From assembly GCA_003279875.1 (NCBI GenBank), contig QCGN01000003.1, positions 32,344 to 96,343 of the forward strand: a stretch of DNA of 64,000 nt, given 5' to 3'. Below the pieces are notes generated by a model. That model was not told where the DNA came from. It ran no database searches and saw nothing but the letters and a program-made list of their open reading frames with translations. The translations under genes and the position numbers were made by a program. The DNA comes from Prochlorococcus sp. AG-388-D03 (lineage in GTDB: Bacteria > Cyanobacteriota > Cyanobacteriia > PCC-6307 > Cyanobiaceae). Below are positions 43,209 to 53,797 of this stretch, in pieces (the stretch's first letter is position 1; every line of letters begins with the position of its first letter).

Positions 43209-44045
43209 GTGTTTTCATGGCCTCCTAATTATGATTTTTGTTATACACTCTCTGGTGTTATTACTAAAGAGGGAATAGGACTTCACAGTGGAGAAAAGAC
43301 AAGAGTTAAAATTTCACCTTATGAAAAAGAGGGATTTTATGTTTCCTTCGCAGATAATCCTGATGAGATTTTTAAGTTAGATCAAAATTTAATTGGGAGC
43401 ACGATGTTATGTACTGCCGTAAAATTATCAGGAAGAAATTTATATACTATTGAGCACCTATTAGCCTCGTTAGCAGGTTGTGGATTGAGTTATATACATA
43501 TTGAAGTTGATGGGAAGGAAATACCACTACTAGATGGATCAGCAATTCAGTGGGTTAAGGCATTTGAAGAGGTTGGTATTAAAAGAGTTCCTAAACCAAC
43601 AAACTTTATTAGAGAAATTAATAAATCAATCATTTTTAATAAAAATAATTCAGTTATAGCTTTAACTCCATCTAACAAAATAACAATTATCTCTACAATA
43701 AGTTTTTCTTATAAAGCAATTGGAGATCAAACTTATGTAATAGATTTGAATCCCAAATGTTTTGTTGAAAATATAGCTCCCGCAAGGACCTTTGGTTTTA
43801 AGGACCAATTTCAAGAGTTAAGTGAATTGGGATTGATAAAAGGTGGCAGTTTAGAAAATGCCCTTGTATGTGATGGTGATAAATGGGTTAATCCTCCATT
43901 AAGATTTAGTAATGAACCTATAAGACATAAAATTTTAGACCTTATTGGGGACTTGGCTTTGGTAGGGTTACCTAAGGCACAAATCTTAGTCTATAAAGGA
44001 TCACATTCTTTGAATGCTTTATTAGCCTCATCACTAAAAAATTAA
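43209..44045 (+). CDS. lpxC: UDP-3-O-acyl-N-acetylglucosamine deacetylase
   Basis: The 278-residue zinc amidase commits the lipid A pathway. It shows GVITKEGIGLHSGEKT, the zinc motif TIEHLLASLAGCGL and the IRHKILDLIGDLAL segment with the second zinc His. The start is GTG, directly after the bamA stop. fabZ follows after 17 nt. Its presence implies an outer membrane with lipid A, even in this minimal genome. Confidence 0.97.
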   Translation: MFSWPPNYDFCYTLSGVITKEGIGLHSGEKTRVKISPYEKEGFYVSFADNPDEIFKLDQNLIGSTMLCTAVKLSGRNLYTIEHLLASLAGCGLSYIHIEVDGKEIPLLDGSAIQWVKAFEEVGIKRVPKPTNFIREINKSIIFNKNNSVIALTPSNKITIISTISFSYKAIGDQTYVIDLNPKCFVENIAPARTFGFKDQFQELSELGLIKGGSLENALVCDGDKWVNPPLRFSNEPIRHKILDLIGDLALVGLPKAQILVYKGSHSLNALLASSLKN

Positions 44046-44062
44046 CTTTATCTTTTTAAATT

Positions 44063-44521
44063 TTGGAAAAGAAATTACTGAGTGAAAATAATCAACTATC
44101 TTCTGAACAAATACTAGGTCTTTTGCCTCATAGATTCCCTTTTGCTCTAGTAGATAGAGTTATAGAGCATGTTCCAGGAGAAAAAGCTGTTGCATTGAAA
44201 AATGTAACTATAAATGAACCTCAATTTCAGGGTCACTTCCCAGAAAGACCTTTAATGCCTGGAGTGCTTATTGTTGAATCAATGGCTCAAGTAGGAGGAA
44301 TAATTGTTACTCAAATGCCCGATCTCCCCAGTGGACTTTTTGTTTTTGCAGGCATTAATAACGTCAAATTTAGAAGACCAGTCCTACCCGGTGATCAATT
44401 AGTAATTACTTGTGAGTTATTAAGTATTAAAAGACAAAGATTTGGAAAGGTAAAAGGTGAAGCACATGTTGATGGAAAATTAGTTTGCTCAGGCGAATTA
44501 ATGTTTTCATTAGTTGATTAA
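44063..44521 (+). CDS. fabZ: (3R)-hydroxyacyl-ACP dehydratase
   Basis: The 152-residue hotdog-fold dehydratase of fatty-acid elongation shows [14 protein letters not shown] and [20 protein letters not shown], with the catalytic His and Glu. It supplies fatty acids while sharing the operon with lipid A genes that use hydroxyacyl-ACP. The start is TTG at 44063. Its stop overlaps the neighbouring lpxA reading frame. Confidence 0.97.
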   Translation: MEKKLLSENNQLSSEQILGLLPHRFPFALVDRVIEHVPGEKAVALKNVTINEPQFQGHFPERPLMPGVLIVESMAQVGGIIVTQMPDLPSGLFVFAGINNVKFRRPVLPGDQLVITCELLSIKRQRFGKVKGEAHVDGKLVCSGELMFSLVD

Positions 44522-44525
44522 TAAA

Positions 44526-45368
44526 ATGGAGCTTAAAAATACCAATCGAAATTCAGATTTTAAAGGTGCCAAAGTGCATCCAAATGCATTTGTTGATTCA
44601 AGTGCAGAATTGCATGATGGAGTTTCTATCGCTAGTGGAGCTATCGTTGGACCAAACGTAATAATAGAATCAGGTACCAAAATAGGATCTAATGCTGTTA
44701 TTGAAGGTAAAACAAAAATAGGTAAAAATAACAAAATCTTCCCAAACGTTTTCATAGGCCTTGAGCCCCAAGACCTTAAATATCAAGGCGCATCTACAGA
44801 GGTAATTATTGGAGATAGCAATACATTTAGAGAGTGTGTAACAATTAATAAGGCAACTGATGAAGGAGAAAAAACAATTATTGGTAATAATAATTTATTA
44901 ATGGCATACACACATATTGGTCATAATTGTGTACTTGGTAATGGAATTGTTTTGTCAAATAGTGTCCAGGTTGCTGGTCATGTAAAAGTCGAAGATAATG
45001 CAATAATTGGAGGTTGTTTAGGTATCCATCAATTTGTACATGTAGGACATCTCGCAATGATAGGAGGAATGACTAGAGTAGATAGGGATGTTCCTCCTTT
45101 TTGCTTAGCAGAGGGACATCCTGGTAGGTTGAGAGGTTTAAATAGGGTTGGGATTAAAAGAAGTGGTTTGATGGAAAATAAAGAGTTTGATTTAAAATTA
45201 TTGCAAAATACCTGGAATTTATTATTTAAGTCTAATGATGTAATTTCTATTTCATTGGAGATGGCGATGAAAGGAAAATTAGATCTTTCTTCTACCAAAC
45301 TATGTAATTTTTTACAAGATTCAATATCTAAGAACAGAAGAGGACCAATGCCTTCAATTAACTTATGA
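44526..45368 (+). CDS. lpxA: UDP-N-acetylglucosamine acyltransferase
   Basis: The 280-residue trimeric left-handed beta-helix enzyme adds the first acyl chain of lipid A. The hexapeptide repeats run through about residues 10-170, and the LpxA signature GHNCVLGNGIVLSNSVQVAGH includes the catalytic His. A C-terminal helical region follows. I use ATG 44526; an upstream TTG at 44514 overlaps fabZ. lpxB overlaps its stop by 4 nt (ATGA). Confidence 0.96.
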   Translation: MELKNTNRNSDFKGAKVHPNAFVDSSAELHDGVSIASGAIVGPNVIIESGTKIGSNAVIEGKTKIGKNNKIFPNVFIGLEPQDLKYQGASTEVIIGDSNTFRECVTINKATDEGEKTIIGNNNLLMAYTHIGHNCVLGNGIVLSNSVQVAGHVKVEDNAIIGGCLGIHQFVHVGHLAMIGGMTRVDRDVPPFCLAEGHPGRLRGLNRVGIKRSGLMENKEFDLKLLQNTWNLLFKSNDVISISLEMAMKGKLDLSSTKLCNFLQDSISKNRRGPMPSINL

Positions 45369-46543
45369 ATAAAAAGATATTCATAAGTACTGGAGAAGTT
45401 TCAGGAGATTTACATGGAAGTTTATTAGCAAATGCGTTATTTAATGAAGCTGAAAAAAATAATATTGATTTGGAAATATATGGTTTAGGTGGAGAGAGAA
45501 TGAGAAAAGAGGGTGTGAAAATTTTACAAGATACTACTTCAATAAGTGCCATAGGTATTTGGGAGGCTTTGCCACTTATTATTCCAACAATTCAAATACA
45601 AAATAAATTTTATAAATCACTTAAAAACTTATCTCCGAATTGCTTAATATTAATAGACTATATGGGACCTAATATTAAAATTGGAAGACAATTAAAAATT
45701 GAGAAGAATAAGATCCCAATTTACTACTATATCGCCCCTCAAGAGTGGGCTTGGCGAGTTGGGAATAATTCGACTACGGATCTGATAAGCTTTTCCGATA
45801 GAATATTTGCAATTTTTAAACAAGAAGCAAATTTCTATAAAAGAAGGGGCGGAAATGTTTTATGGATTGGACATCCAATGATCGATTTGATAAAAAAACT
45901 ACCTACAAAAAAAGATTCTAGAACTATACTAAACCTCCGAGCGAATGAGAATATATTATTAATAATGCCTGCATCAAGACCCCAAGAATTAAGATATGTG
46001 TTGCCAGTTTTTATGCAAGCAGCCAGAAAATTGCAACAAAAATATCCCAATCTGATTGTTTATATTCCTTCTTGTAGAGAAGTTTTTGATGCTAAATTCA
46101 AAATCGCTTTAGATAAATACAAAGTTAAAGGAAAGGTTATCTCTCAAAAGGAAATCGATGAATTTAAAACATATATTTATTCATTAACTCAATTAGCCCT
46201 ATGTAAATCAGGAACGGTAAATATGGAATTGGCTTTATATAAGATCCCTCAAATCGTTGGATATAGAGTTAGTAGAGTTACAGCTTTTATTGCAAAAAAT
46301 ATTCTCAATTTCAAAGTTAAATTTATTTCGCCAGTAAATTTATTAGTTAAAAAGTTAATTATTCCTGAATTTGTTCAAAAAGAATTTGAGGTCAAGAAAA
46401 TATATGATAAAGCTTGTCGAATTATAGATCGCAAATCAGAAAAAACAAAAATTTCAAAAGGTTATGCTGCGTTAAAAAAAGAGTTAGGTCAAGAAGGTGT
46501 AGTAAAAAGAGCTGCTGAAGAAATTATTAATTCTTTAATTTGA
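45365..46543 (+). CDS. lpxB: Lipid-A-disaccharide synthase
   Basis: The 392-residue GT-B glycosyltransferase links UDP-diacylglucosamine to lipid X. Its features are STGEVSGDLHGSLLANAL at the N-terminus, YIAPQEWAWR, and CKSGTVNMELALYKIPQIVGYR late in the protein. Its ATG overlaps lpxA by 4 nt, so expression is coupled. It is followed after 16 nt by msrA. Confidence 0.96.
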   Translation: MNKKIFISTGEVSGDLHGSLLANALFNEAEKNNIDLEIYGLGGERMRKEGVKILQDTTSISAIGIWEALPLIIPTIQIQNKFYKSLKNLSPNCLILIDYMGPNIKIGRQLKIEKNKIPIYYYIAPQEWAWRVGNNSTTDLISFSDRIFAIFKQEANFYKRRGGNVLWIGHPMIDLIKKLPTKKDSRTILNLRANENILLIMPASRPQELRYVLPVFMQAARKLQQKYPNLIVYIPSCREVFDAKFKIALDKYKVKGKVISQKEIDEFKTYIYSLTQLALCKSGTVNMELALYKIPQIVGYRVSRVTAFIAKNILNFKVKFISPVNLLVKKLIIPEFVQKEFEVKKIYDKACRIIDRKSEKTKISKGYAALKKELGQEGVVKRAAEEIINSLI

Positions 46544-46559
46544 TGCTTATAATTGAATA

Positions 46560-47162
46560 ATGATATACCTCTTCTCATTTATTATTGCATTTTCAATATT
46601 AATAAATCCTATAAATGCTTTTGCTGAAGAAGTAATTCTCGCAGGAGGATGTTTTTGGTGTCTAGAACATGATTTAGAATCATTAAAAGGGGTTGATTCA
46701 GTAATAAGTGGATATTCTGGTGGGGATTTACAAAACCCTACGTATGAAAATCATAATGGACATCAAGAAGTTGTTTTAGTAAATTATGATTCTGAAGTCG
46801 TAACTTTATCAGAAATATATAGGTTATTTTTTAGAAATATTGATCCACTTGACGGAGGGGGTCAATTTTGTGATAGAGGAAATTCTTATAGACCAGTTAT
46901 TTTTTTTGAAAATTCAGATGAAAAGAATCAAGCAATTGAATCCCTCCTTTCTGCTTCAAAGGAATTAGGGGTTCAATTAGATCAAATTAATGTTGGACTA
47001 AAACCAAAAAGTCATTTCTGGGAAGCCGAGGATTATCATCAAGATTATGCTAATAAAAATGAATTAAAATATAAGTTCTATAGATTCTCTTGTGGAAGGG
47101 ATCAGAAATTGGATAAATTATGGAAAAACAATGCTAGAACAATTAATTTTTGGTCTGAATAA
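46560..47162 (+). CDS. msrA: Peptide-methionine (S)-S-oxide reductase, exported
   Basis: The 200-residue protein starts with a signal peptide (MIYLFSFIIAFSILINPINAFA). The MsrA core follows with GGCFWCLEHDLE, where the catalytic Cys is in the first CFWC pair, and GYSGG. The end region carries KPKSHFWEAEDYHQDY. It repairs oxidised methionine in exported proteins, in the periplasm or lumen. It is the last gene of the outer-membrane block. Confidence 0.93.
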   Translation: MIYLFSFIIAFSILINPINAFAEEVILAGGCFWCLEHDLESLKGVDSVISGYSGGDLQNPTYENHNGHQEVVLVNYDSEVVTLSEIYRLFFRNIDPLDGGGQFCDRGNSYRPVIFFENSDEKNQAIESLLSASKELGVQLDQINVGLKPKSHFWEAEDYHQDYANKNELKYKFYRFSCGRDQKLDKLWKNNARTINFWSE

Positions 47163-47170
47163 TTATTATC

Positions 47171-48646
47171 TCAAGATTTATTTTTAATCCATTGGACTAA
47201 AGTTTTAACTCCATATCCTGTAGCTCCTGATGGGTTGATTCCTTTATTTTTGTCAGTCCAACAAGTTCCAGCTATATCTATATGAGCCCATTTTATATTG
47301 CTATCAAAAAATTCTTCTAGAAATAATGCGGCAGTTATTGATCCGCCTGCCCTTGGTCCAGTATTTTTCATATCGGCAATATGGGACTTAAGACCATCTT
47401 TATAAGATTTTTGTAAAGGCATTTGCCATAATGCTTCTCCTGCTTCGGATGATGCTTTTTGTAAGTCCTTTGCCATCAAATTGTTATTGGTCCAAAAGCC
47501 TGCTACATCATTTCCTAATGCAACAACGATGGCGCCAGTTAAAGTAGCAAGATCAATTATTGAATCAGGTTTTAGATTTGATGCATACGTTAATGCATCC
47601 GCCAATGTAAGCCTACCCTCAGCATCAGTATTGTTAATTTCAATTGTTTTGCCATTTGAGGCTTTTATTACGTCTCCAGGATGCACAGCTGATCCATTTA
47701 TCATATTCTCGCAAGCTGCCACAATAAAGTGTATTTCTAATCCATCTGGCTTTATTGCTCCAAGTGCTTTGGCTGCTCCTAAAACTGCAGCACTTCCACC
47801 CATATCATATTTCATCATTTCAATTTGAGAAGCTCCAACTTTAAGGTTGTATCCTCCTGAGTCAAAGGTTAAACCTTTTCCTACTAATGCAATCTTTTCT
47901 TTTACTGGACTTTTTGACTTTAAAGTTAAGTGGATAAATTTAGGTTCTAAATCAGAACCTTTAGCTACTGCTAAATAGGCACCCATTCCTAAATCTTCAC
48001 ATTCTTTTTTTTCAAGAATTTTAATTTCTAAACCATGTTCTTTAGCTATTTTTGAAGCTTGTATAGACATTTCTGCTGGAGTTAGACTATTTGGGGGAGC
48101 AGCTACAAGCCTCCTTGCAAGCTCAACTCCTTCACAAATATATTCTGTTTCATTGAAGCTTATATTTTTAAATTTATTTAAATTCAAAAATTCAATTTCT
48201 TTTAGAACTTTTTTATCATCTCTTTTGCTATTAAATCGATTATCTTTATAGGCTGATAATCTTGCTGATTCTCCAAAAGATCTAATTGCTTCTTGAGAGT
48301 TTATTAATTCCCAAGGAAATAAGATACTAATTTTTTCATCTTTATCAGCATTTTTTCTTATTAAGTCTGCCAGAGAATTTTTTATATCATTGCAATTTAT
48401 ACTTTTGCTATCTCCAAGACCAATAATTTTTAGAGTTTGCAATTTTTTATCAAGAAAATCGAAATTTAAGATCTTTCCTTTTTCTCCCGTGAAATTTTTT
48501 TGATTGATTTTATCTAGCAATAGCTTTGAATCAATAATGAAAGCAATTTTTTCTAATTGACTCTTAAGATCCTCTTCAACAATTCCCAATATTAAAAAAG
48601 AGCCTTGCCAAGTATTAAGTTCTTGTTGGAAATTTGAAAATTGCAT
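47171..48646 (-). CDS. pepA: Leucyl aminopeptidase
   Basis: The 491-residue M17 peptidase carries [16 protein letters not shown], the metal- and catalytic-site [14 protein letters not shown] signature and [14 protein letters not shown] near the end. It acts in the cytoplasm on N-terminal residues as a hexamer with two metals. The first 150 residues form the less conserved alpha/beta domain. A 203-aa GIY-YIG-like gene lies 23 nt upstream in the same direction. Confidence 0.96.
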   Translation of the reverse strand: MQFSNFQQELNTWQGSFLILGIVEEDLKSQLEKIAFIIDSKLLLDKINQKNFTGEKGKILNFDFLDKKLQTLKIIGLGDSKSINCNDIKNSLADLIRKNADKDEKISILFPWELINSQEAIRSFGESARLSAYKDNRFNSKRDDKKVLKEIEFLNLNKFKNISFNETEYICEGVELARRLVAAPPNSLTPAEMSIQASKIAKEHGLEIKILEKKECEDLGMGAYLAVAKGSDLEPKFIHLTLKSKSPVKEKIALVGKGLTFDSGGYNLKVGASQIEMMKYDMGGSAAVLGAAKALGAIKPDGLEIHFIVAACENMINGSAVHPGDVIKASNGKTIEINNTDAEGRLTLADALTYASNLKPDSIIDLATLTGAIVVALGNDVAGFWTNNNLMAKDLQKASSEAGEALWQMPLQKSYKDGLKSHIADMKNTGPRAGGSITAALFLEEFFDSNIKWAHIDIAGTCWTDKNKGINPSGATGYGVKTLVQWIKNKS

Positions 48647-48669
48647 TTTTTTAAAGATTTAATAAAATT

Positions 48670-49281
48670 TTAGTTGTTTGTAAAAGTTGTTGACCACCTA
48701 TCTCTGGTTTCTTTATTAAAAGGCGGTATCCATAAATAAATTAGTTTCTGTTCTAATCTACGTCTTAATTTCGCTTCTTTAGGGACATCTAAAAAAAAAC
48801 GTATATCTAACTGACTAGTTAGATTGTTATATGCTAACGCTTCTTTATAGTTACTAAGGTAATTTTTGCAGTCATGCTCACCCTTCCATCTTTTATTAGC
48901 TGAATTGGTTTCACCTATGTAAAGAATTATTTGAGAATTCTCCATAGTATCAATTACAAAATACATAGCTGGACCATTATGTACTGATTGTTTTGTTCGC
49001 CAAAAATTTAACGATAATCCTTTTAGTGAGAATGGATAAATTTTTTTATGATCAACATTATCATTATTTGGAATAATTGATTGTTGAAAAATGTTATTTT
49101 GGTTATCATCCTTGATTTTAGATTGATAATTATAAATTCTATTTCGCCAGATCATTAGGGTTTTACTGTTTACTTTTAGAATATTTGAGAAAGGTAAATT
49201 GCTTGAAGTATCTACTGAGGAACTCAATAATTCAAATTGCTTATTTCCCTTAGGAATTTTATCGTTATTAGGGTTTTTCAA
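48670..49281 (-). CDS. GIY-YIG-like nuclease-domain protein
   Basis: The 203-residue protein has about 85 N-terminal residues without a recognised domain. Then comes AMYFVIDTMENSQIILYIGETNSANKRW, a GIY-YIG-type start. Downstream are RFFLDVPKEAKLRRRLEQKLI and a conserved-looking FNKETRDRW end. The YIGE-type motif and Arg/Glu positions suit the fold, though it does not carry a standard GIY triplet. It could be a nuclease or a dead binding domain. It lies upstream of pepA. Confidence 0.6.
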   Translation of the reverse strand: MKNPNNDKIPKGNKQFELLSSSVDTSSNLPFSNILKVNSKTLMIWRNRIYNYQSKIKDDNQNNIFQQSIIPNNDNVDHKKIYPFSLKGLSLNFWRTKQSVHNGPAMYFVIDTMENSQIILYIGETNSANKRWKGEHDCKNYLSNYKEALAYNNLTSQLDIRFFLDVPKEAKLRRRLEQKLIYLWIPPFNKETRDRWSTTFTNN

Positions 49282-49432
49282 ATTTATTTATTGCGTTAAA
49301 GAATTTTAATTCTGAATTAATATTATTCAAAGAATTATTTATAAACTAAAATTTTATTAATCTTATAATTAATTAAGAAGATTCTTGTTATCTTGGTAAA
49401 GAAGTAAACTATTGAGAAAATTTAAATAAAAA

Positions 49433-49756
49433 ATGAGCTTTTTCGAGTCAGATATAGTTCAAGAAGAAGCTAAAAAGCTTTTTACAGATTACCAAGAACT
49501 GATGAAACTTGGTTCTGATTATGGAAAATTTGATAGAGAAGGGAAAAAAATGTTTATCAAGAAAATGGAATCACTTATGGAGCGTTACAAAGTTTTTATG
49601 AAAAGATTTGAATTGTCAGAAGATTTTCAAGCTAAAATGACTGTAGAACAATTAAAAACGCAGTTAAGTCAATTTGGAATTACTCCTGATCAAATGTTCG
49701 ATCAAATGAATAAAACATTGATAAGAATGAAGGCAGAACTTGATAAGTCTTCTTAA
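49433..49756 (+). CDS. DUF1825 family protein
   Basis: The 107-residue soluble helical protein is conserved across cyanobacteria: [21 protein letters not shown], then [20 protein letters not shown] and [16 protein letters not shown]. It has no catalytic motif. It precedes tyrS, whose ATG starts 23 nt after its stop. The function is unknown. Confidence 0.92.
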   Translation: MSFFESDIVQEEAKKLFTDYQELMKLGSDYGKFDREGKKMFIKKMESLMERYKVFMKRFELSEDFQAKMTVEQLKTQLSQFGITPDQMFDQMNKTLIRMKAELDKSS

Positions 49757-49778
49757 CGTTCTTGAAATTGTATTTTTT

Positions 49779-51017
49779 ATGGTAGATAAACTTGAATTGC
49801 CAAAATGGCTCCTTAGGGGAATTGAAGAATCATTTCCACTAAAAAACAGTGATCAAACACTTGCATTTAAAATTGATGAGGCAAATAAAAACAAAAGGCA
49901 ATTAAGGGTAAAACTTGGAATTGACCCTACTGGAACTGATATTCATCTTGGACATAGTATCTTGTTTAGAAAACTTAGAGCATTCCAAGATAATGGTCAT
50001 GTAGCGGTACTAATTATTGGAGATTTTACTGCACAAATAGGAGATCCAACAGGGAAAAATAAAACAAGAGTTCAATTATCAGAAGAAGAGGTTAAGAAAA
50101 ACTCAAAAACATATTTGAATCAACTTGGGATGGGTAAATCCTCTGATAAGTCTATTTTGGATTTTGACTCAAAAGATAGGATAGAAATTAGATACAACAG
50201 CGAGTGGTTAAAAAATCTAGACCTTAATTCGATTATTGAATTAATGGGAAGTTCTACAGTTAGCCAGATGCTTGCGAAAGAAGAATTTAATAAAAGATAT
50301 AACTCTCAAACCCCAATTGCATTGCATGAATTTTTATACCCATTACTTCAAGGATATGATTCAGTGGTAGTTAATTCAGATATTGAGCTAGGTGGCACAG
50401 ATCAGAAATTTAATATTGCCATTGGGAGGGATTTGCAAAGGCACTTTAAAAAAGAACCTCAATACGGAATATTGCTTCCGATTTTAACCGGTTTGGACGG
50501 AATTAAAAAAATGAGTAAATCAGAATTTAATACTGTTGGCTTGAGTGAGGATTCACTATCAATGTATTCAAAATTAGAAAAAGTTCCAGATAATATTATT
50601 TCCTCATATTTTGAATTGCTTACAGAATTAGATTTAAGTCTCCTTAAAGAAAATAGTCCTCGAGATTTACAACGACGCATGGCTTTGGAAGTTACATCCT
50701 TATATCATGGGAAGGAAGAAGCATTAAGAGCTCAATCTAATTGTGAAAAACTTTTTCTAGGACTTAAAGAAAAAGTTGGAGAGATTCCAATAATTTCTTT
50801 AAAAGAAATAGTGTTTCCTGTAAAGTTTTTTTATTTGCTAAGTTCATTGCGATTATATAAATCTAGTAGCGAATCAAAAAGATCTATTAAAGGTGGTGGT
50901 GTAAAAATTGATAGTAATAAATTAGTTAATCCAGATCTTGTTTTTGATTCGAAGGAAGCTTTAGTTGGCAAAATTCTGCAAATTGGCAAAAAAGTAATTA
51001 AAAGGTTTGAAAATTAA
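49779..51017 (+). CDS. tyrS: Tyrosyl-tRNA synthetase
   Basis: The 412-residue class I synthetase charges tRNA-Tyr. It shows the HIGH-type motif [14 protein letters not shown], the [11 protein letters not shown] tyrosine-binding region and the KMSKS loop. A C-terminal S4-like RNA-binding part includes [14 protein letters not shown] chose ATG 49779; the longer frame from 49740 overlaps the previous gene. pyrF follows, with its ATG 8 nt past the stop. Confidence 0.96.
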   Translation: MVDKLELPKWLLRGIEESFPLKNSDQTLAFKIDEANKNKRQLRVKLGIDPTGTDIHLGHSILFRKLRAFQDNGHVAVLIIGDFTAQIGDPTGKNKTRVQLSEEEVKKNSKTYLNQLGMGKSSDKSILDFDSKDRIEIRYNSEWLKNLDLNSIIELMGSSTVSQMLAKEEFNKRYNSQTPIALHEFLYPLLQGYDSVVVNSDIELGGTDQKFNIAIGRDLQRHFKKEPQYGILLPILTGLDGIKKMSKSEFNTVGLSEDSLSMYSKLEKVPDNIISSYFELLTELDLSLLKENSPRDLQRRMALEVTSLYHGKEEALRAQSNCEKLFLGLKEKVGEIPIISLKEIVFPVKFFYLLSSLRLYKSSSESKRSIKGGGVKIDSNKLVNPDLVFDSKEALVGKILQIGKKVIKRFEN

Positions 51018-51024
51018 AATTAAA

Positions 51025-51744
51025 ATGAAAGAAATTAAATTAGAAGAAAAAATAATATTAGCTATTGACGGACTAAATATATACGAAGCAAAAGTATTTC
51101 TAGATAAATGCCCCAATATTAAATGGGTAAAAGTTGGCTTAGAACTTTTTACAAGAGAGGGACCTAGTGTAATTAAAATTTTGAAAGATTTAAATAAAAA
51201 AATTTTTTTGGATCTTAAATTTCACGATATTCCAAATACTATGAGGGCTGCTTGTTTTGAAGTTTCCAAATTAGGAGTTGATATTATTTCTGTTCATGCT
51301 TCAGCAGGTTCTAAAGCACTAACCTTATCAAAAAATGCATCTTTAGAAGCGGCAAAGTTAGCTAATGTGAATCCCCCCATTATTGTAGGAATAACTGTAT
51401 TAACTAGCTTCTCTAGTGAAGAATTTCAAAATGATCTTGATAGGAAAAATTCGATTGAGGAGAATGTTGTTAGGCTTTCAAAATTGTGTTTTGATTCTGG
51501 ATTAGATGGATGCGTTTGTTCCCCATGGGAGGCAAAAAAATTGAGATCAATATATAAAAATGATTTCGAATTAATTACACCTGGTATAAGAACTAAGATC
51601 CAAAATAAAGATGATCAAAATAGAATAATGACTCCCTATGAAGCAATAAAAAATGGAGCTTCTAAGTTGGTTATTGGAAGAGCTATTTCAAAAGCTAAAG
51701 ATCCTAATAAGGTATTTTTAGATATCTGTGATTCTATTTATTGA
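51025..51744 (+). CDS. pyrF: Orotidine-5'-phosphate decarboxylase
   Basis: The 239-residue TIM-barrel enzyme of UMP synthesis carries [15 protein letters not shown] (the catalytic Lys-Asp-x-x-Asp block), [18 protein letters not shown] and ITPGIRTK. I chose ATG 51025, since the ORF from 51007 overlaps tyrS with Lys/Ile repeats. Its end overlaps the convergent plsY stop by 11 nt. Confidence 0.96.
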   Translation: MKEIKLEEKIILAIDGLNIYEAKVFLDKCPNIKWVKVGLELFTREGPSVIKILKDLNKKIFLDLKFHDIPNTMRAACFEVSKLGVDIISVHASAGSKALTLSKNASLEAAKLANVNPPIIVGITVLTSFSSEEFQNDLDRKNSIEENVVRLSKLCFDSGLDGCVCSPWEAKKLRSIYKNDFELITPGIRTKIQNKDDQNRIMTPYEAIKNGASKLVIGRAISKAKDPNKVFLDICDSIY

Positions 51745-52330
51745 GGTTATTAATCTTTGATTCTTCCCCTCTAAGTATTCTTCTGATATTTGTTCGATGT
51801 TTCAAAATAACTAATATTGATACAACTAAACTAATTAAGAAGTAAGGATGATTAGTAGCCCCAATATCCAAAAACATTAAAAGTGGTAAAAAAATTGCAG
51901 CTAAAATACTTGATAAAGAGACTATCTTAGATTTTGCGAGAATTATTAAAAAAATACCCAATGATGCAAATCCTACTTTCCAAGAAAGAGCAAGAAACAT
52001 CCCTAACCCGGTGGCAACCGCCTTACCGCCTTTTCCTTTTAACCATATTGGCCATATATGCCCTGAAATAGCAGAAATTCCGGCCAAAACTTCAAATAAG
52101 TTTTGATTTGTATAATATTGAGCAATCTTCACAGCAAGAAGACCTTTGCCTACATCAATAATAAAAACAAAAAAAGCAGGCCATTTGCCAACGTTTCTTA
52201 AAACATTAGTTGCTCCTGTTGATCCAGATCCTATAAGTCTTAAATCTATATTTTTAAGAAATTTACCAAATAAAAATCCTGTTGGTAGGGATCCCAAAAA
52301 ATAACTGATAAAGATAATAAAAATATTCAT
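51734..52330 (-). CDS. plsY: Glycerol-3-phosphate acyltransferase PlsY
   Basis: The 198-residue, five-helix membrane enzyme transfers acyl groups from acyl-phosphate to glycerol-3-phosphate. It shows [30 protein letters not shown] and [13 protein letters not shown]. Motif order and length are normal. It lies downstream of the DUF3086/DUF3119/MlaE genes. Confidence 0.96.
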   Translation of the reverse strand: MNIFIIFISYFLGSLPTGFLFGKFLKNIDLRLIGSGSTGATNVLRNVGKWPAFFVFIIDVGKGLLAVKIAQYYTNQNLFEVLAGISAISGHIWPIWLKGKGGKAVATGLGMFLALSWKVGFASLGIFLIILAKSKIVSLSSILAAIFLPLLMFLDIGATNHPYFLISLVVSILVILKHRTNIRRILRGEESKINNLNK

Positions 52331-52335
52331 AGAAG

Positions 52336-53346
52336 TTAGTTTAGTTCCAGATCATCATATATTTCATCATTTGAGCCCGCAAAGGCAATCCATAATGGAA
52401 ATTGAAGAATTGGAATTTCTACAGATGTTTCAGCTGCATCGACAATAATGAATGGCAATTCTTCACTAGATTCTAATCTATCAGCTCTTTCAATAACTCC
52501 TTCGGGCCTCTCAAAAAGAACTATGCCACTATTAGGCCCAAAATCATCTCTTGAAAGACCCAAGGAATCCTGTAAAACTCTTCTCCACTCTCCTAATCTC
52601 TCAGGTTGAGAAGCTAATATGAGAGTTTGAAACTGGTCACCATATAATTCACCAAGAATAGCTATTAATCCGGCAGATAATAAAGCATTTTTTTGTCTTG
52701 AACCTCTACTTTCTAATGACCCTCTCCCTCCCATATTAAAAAACCAATCATCCATTACTTCTATATCTGATAAATCAAGGCTGCGTCTTAATTTCCAAGG
52801 CTCTGAATAAAAATCAGGCTGTTCAGTAAACGTTGAGAAACAATTTCTAATAATTTTTTCATCTGGTTTAAATGTTTCAGATAATGCAGGAATAGTAACC
52901 AATTCATTTTTATTTAAATCTTCTTTCTTTTCATCAAGTGGAGAAGGTTTTACAACTATCGTTTGTGATACTAATTCCAGTTTTTCTACATTTTGTGAGA
53001 GATTCTGTAAAGAGCCCGTTAAATATTCTTGAAATCCTTTTACTCTTTTGGCTATATTATCTGATTGCCCCTTAAAATTTGATTCTATTTCTTTATCTAA
53101 TTCATTTTTTTTTGTTTCTAAATCTTTTATCTCTTTAACTAGTGAGATTTTTTTTGAAATAAGCTCGCTAAAGATTTCATTAGAAATATCATCTAATGAT
53201 TTGTTGGTTTTTTTTCTTACTGAAGTTACCTTTTTATTTTGAGTTGTTTTATTTTTAATAATTTGATTATCTTTTGAATTTGTAACTGACTGATTAATTA
53301 TTGATTCCTTATCAGGATTATTATTGGAAACTTTGGAATTAGTCAT
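52336..53346 (-). CDS. DUF3086 family protein
   Basis: The 336-residue protein starts with an Asn/Lys-rich tail. A coiled coil (about 65-130; [25 protein letters not shown]) is followed by a conserved C-terminal domain. That domain contains [25 protein letters not shown] and [34 protein letters not shown]. The family is cyanobacterial, of unknown function. It lies just upstream of plsY (5-nt gap), probably co-transcribed. Confidence 0.88.
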   Translation of the reverse strand: MTNSKVSNNNPDKESIINQSVTNSKDNQIIKNKTTQNKKVTSVRKKTNKSLDDISNEIFSELISKKISLVKEIKDLETKKNELDKEIESNFKGQSDNIAKRVKGFQEYLTGSLQNLSQNVEKLELVSQTIVVKPSPLDEKKEDLNKNELVTIPALSETFKPDEKIIRNCFSTFTEQPDFYSEPWKLRRSLDLSDIEVMDDWFFNMGGRGSLESRGSRQKNALLSAGLIAILGELYGDQFQTLILASQPERLGEWRRVLQDSLGLSRDDFGPNSGIVLFERPEGVIERADRLESSEELPFIIVDAAETSVEIPILQFPLWIAFAGSNDEIYDDLELN

Positions 53347-53380
53347 TTAAATAAAATGTTGGTTAATCAAAAATTTAGTT

Positions 53381-53797
53381 TTAAGGATTTTTAAGTTCCA
53401 GAGATTCAACTTTCTTTAAAAGTTCAGTTTTTAATTCATCTGGATTAAATAGTATAGGTAATAAATGAGGACTAGACTTTTCTCTAAAGTAAAAAATACC
53501 AGGAATTTTAGGAAAAAAGAATTTCCAAGAGATCCAATTTTTAAATGGAAAGGTCCTGATTTCTTTTCCTAGTTGCAAAACAACTAAATCTTCATTTGTA
53601 ATTTTTATTCTTAAGGTGAATGATTGAAGCAGTAAAAAAAAGCTAAATGAAGCAAATACTATTGTGGGCCAATAACCAATATTCAGAAATAAAAGCATAA
53701 AGCTTAAAATTATTAAGATTATTGGTAACTGAAATGAAGGGGAGATAGTTACTGGCTCTACTGTCTTTGGTTTAGAATTAAACATGGATTTATCCAA
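53381..53797 (-). CDS. DUF3119 family membrane protein
   Basis: The 138-residue protein has two close membrane helices (about 22-60), then a soluble PH-like region with KITNEDLVVLQLGKEIRTFPFKNWISWKFF. The family is conserved in cyanobacteria and plastids. It overlaps the mlaE stop by 8 nt, so its role may be in lipid or membrane transport with MlaE. That link is inferred from context only. Confidence 0.85.
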   Translation of the reverse strand: MDKSMFNSKPKTVEPVTISPSFQLPIILIILSFMLLFLNIGYWPTIVFASFSFFLLLQSFTLRIKITNEDLVVLQLGKEIRTFPFKNWISWKFFFPKIPGIFYFREKSSPHLLPILFNPDELKTELLKKVESLELKNP

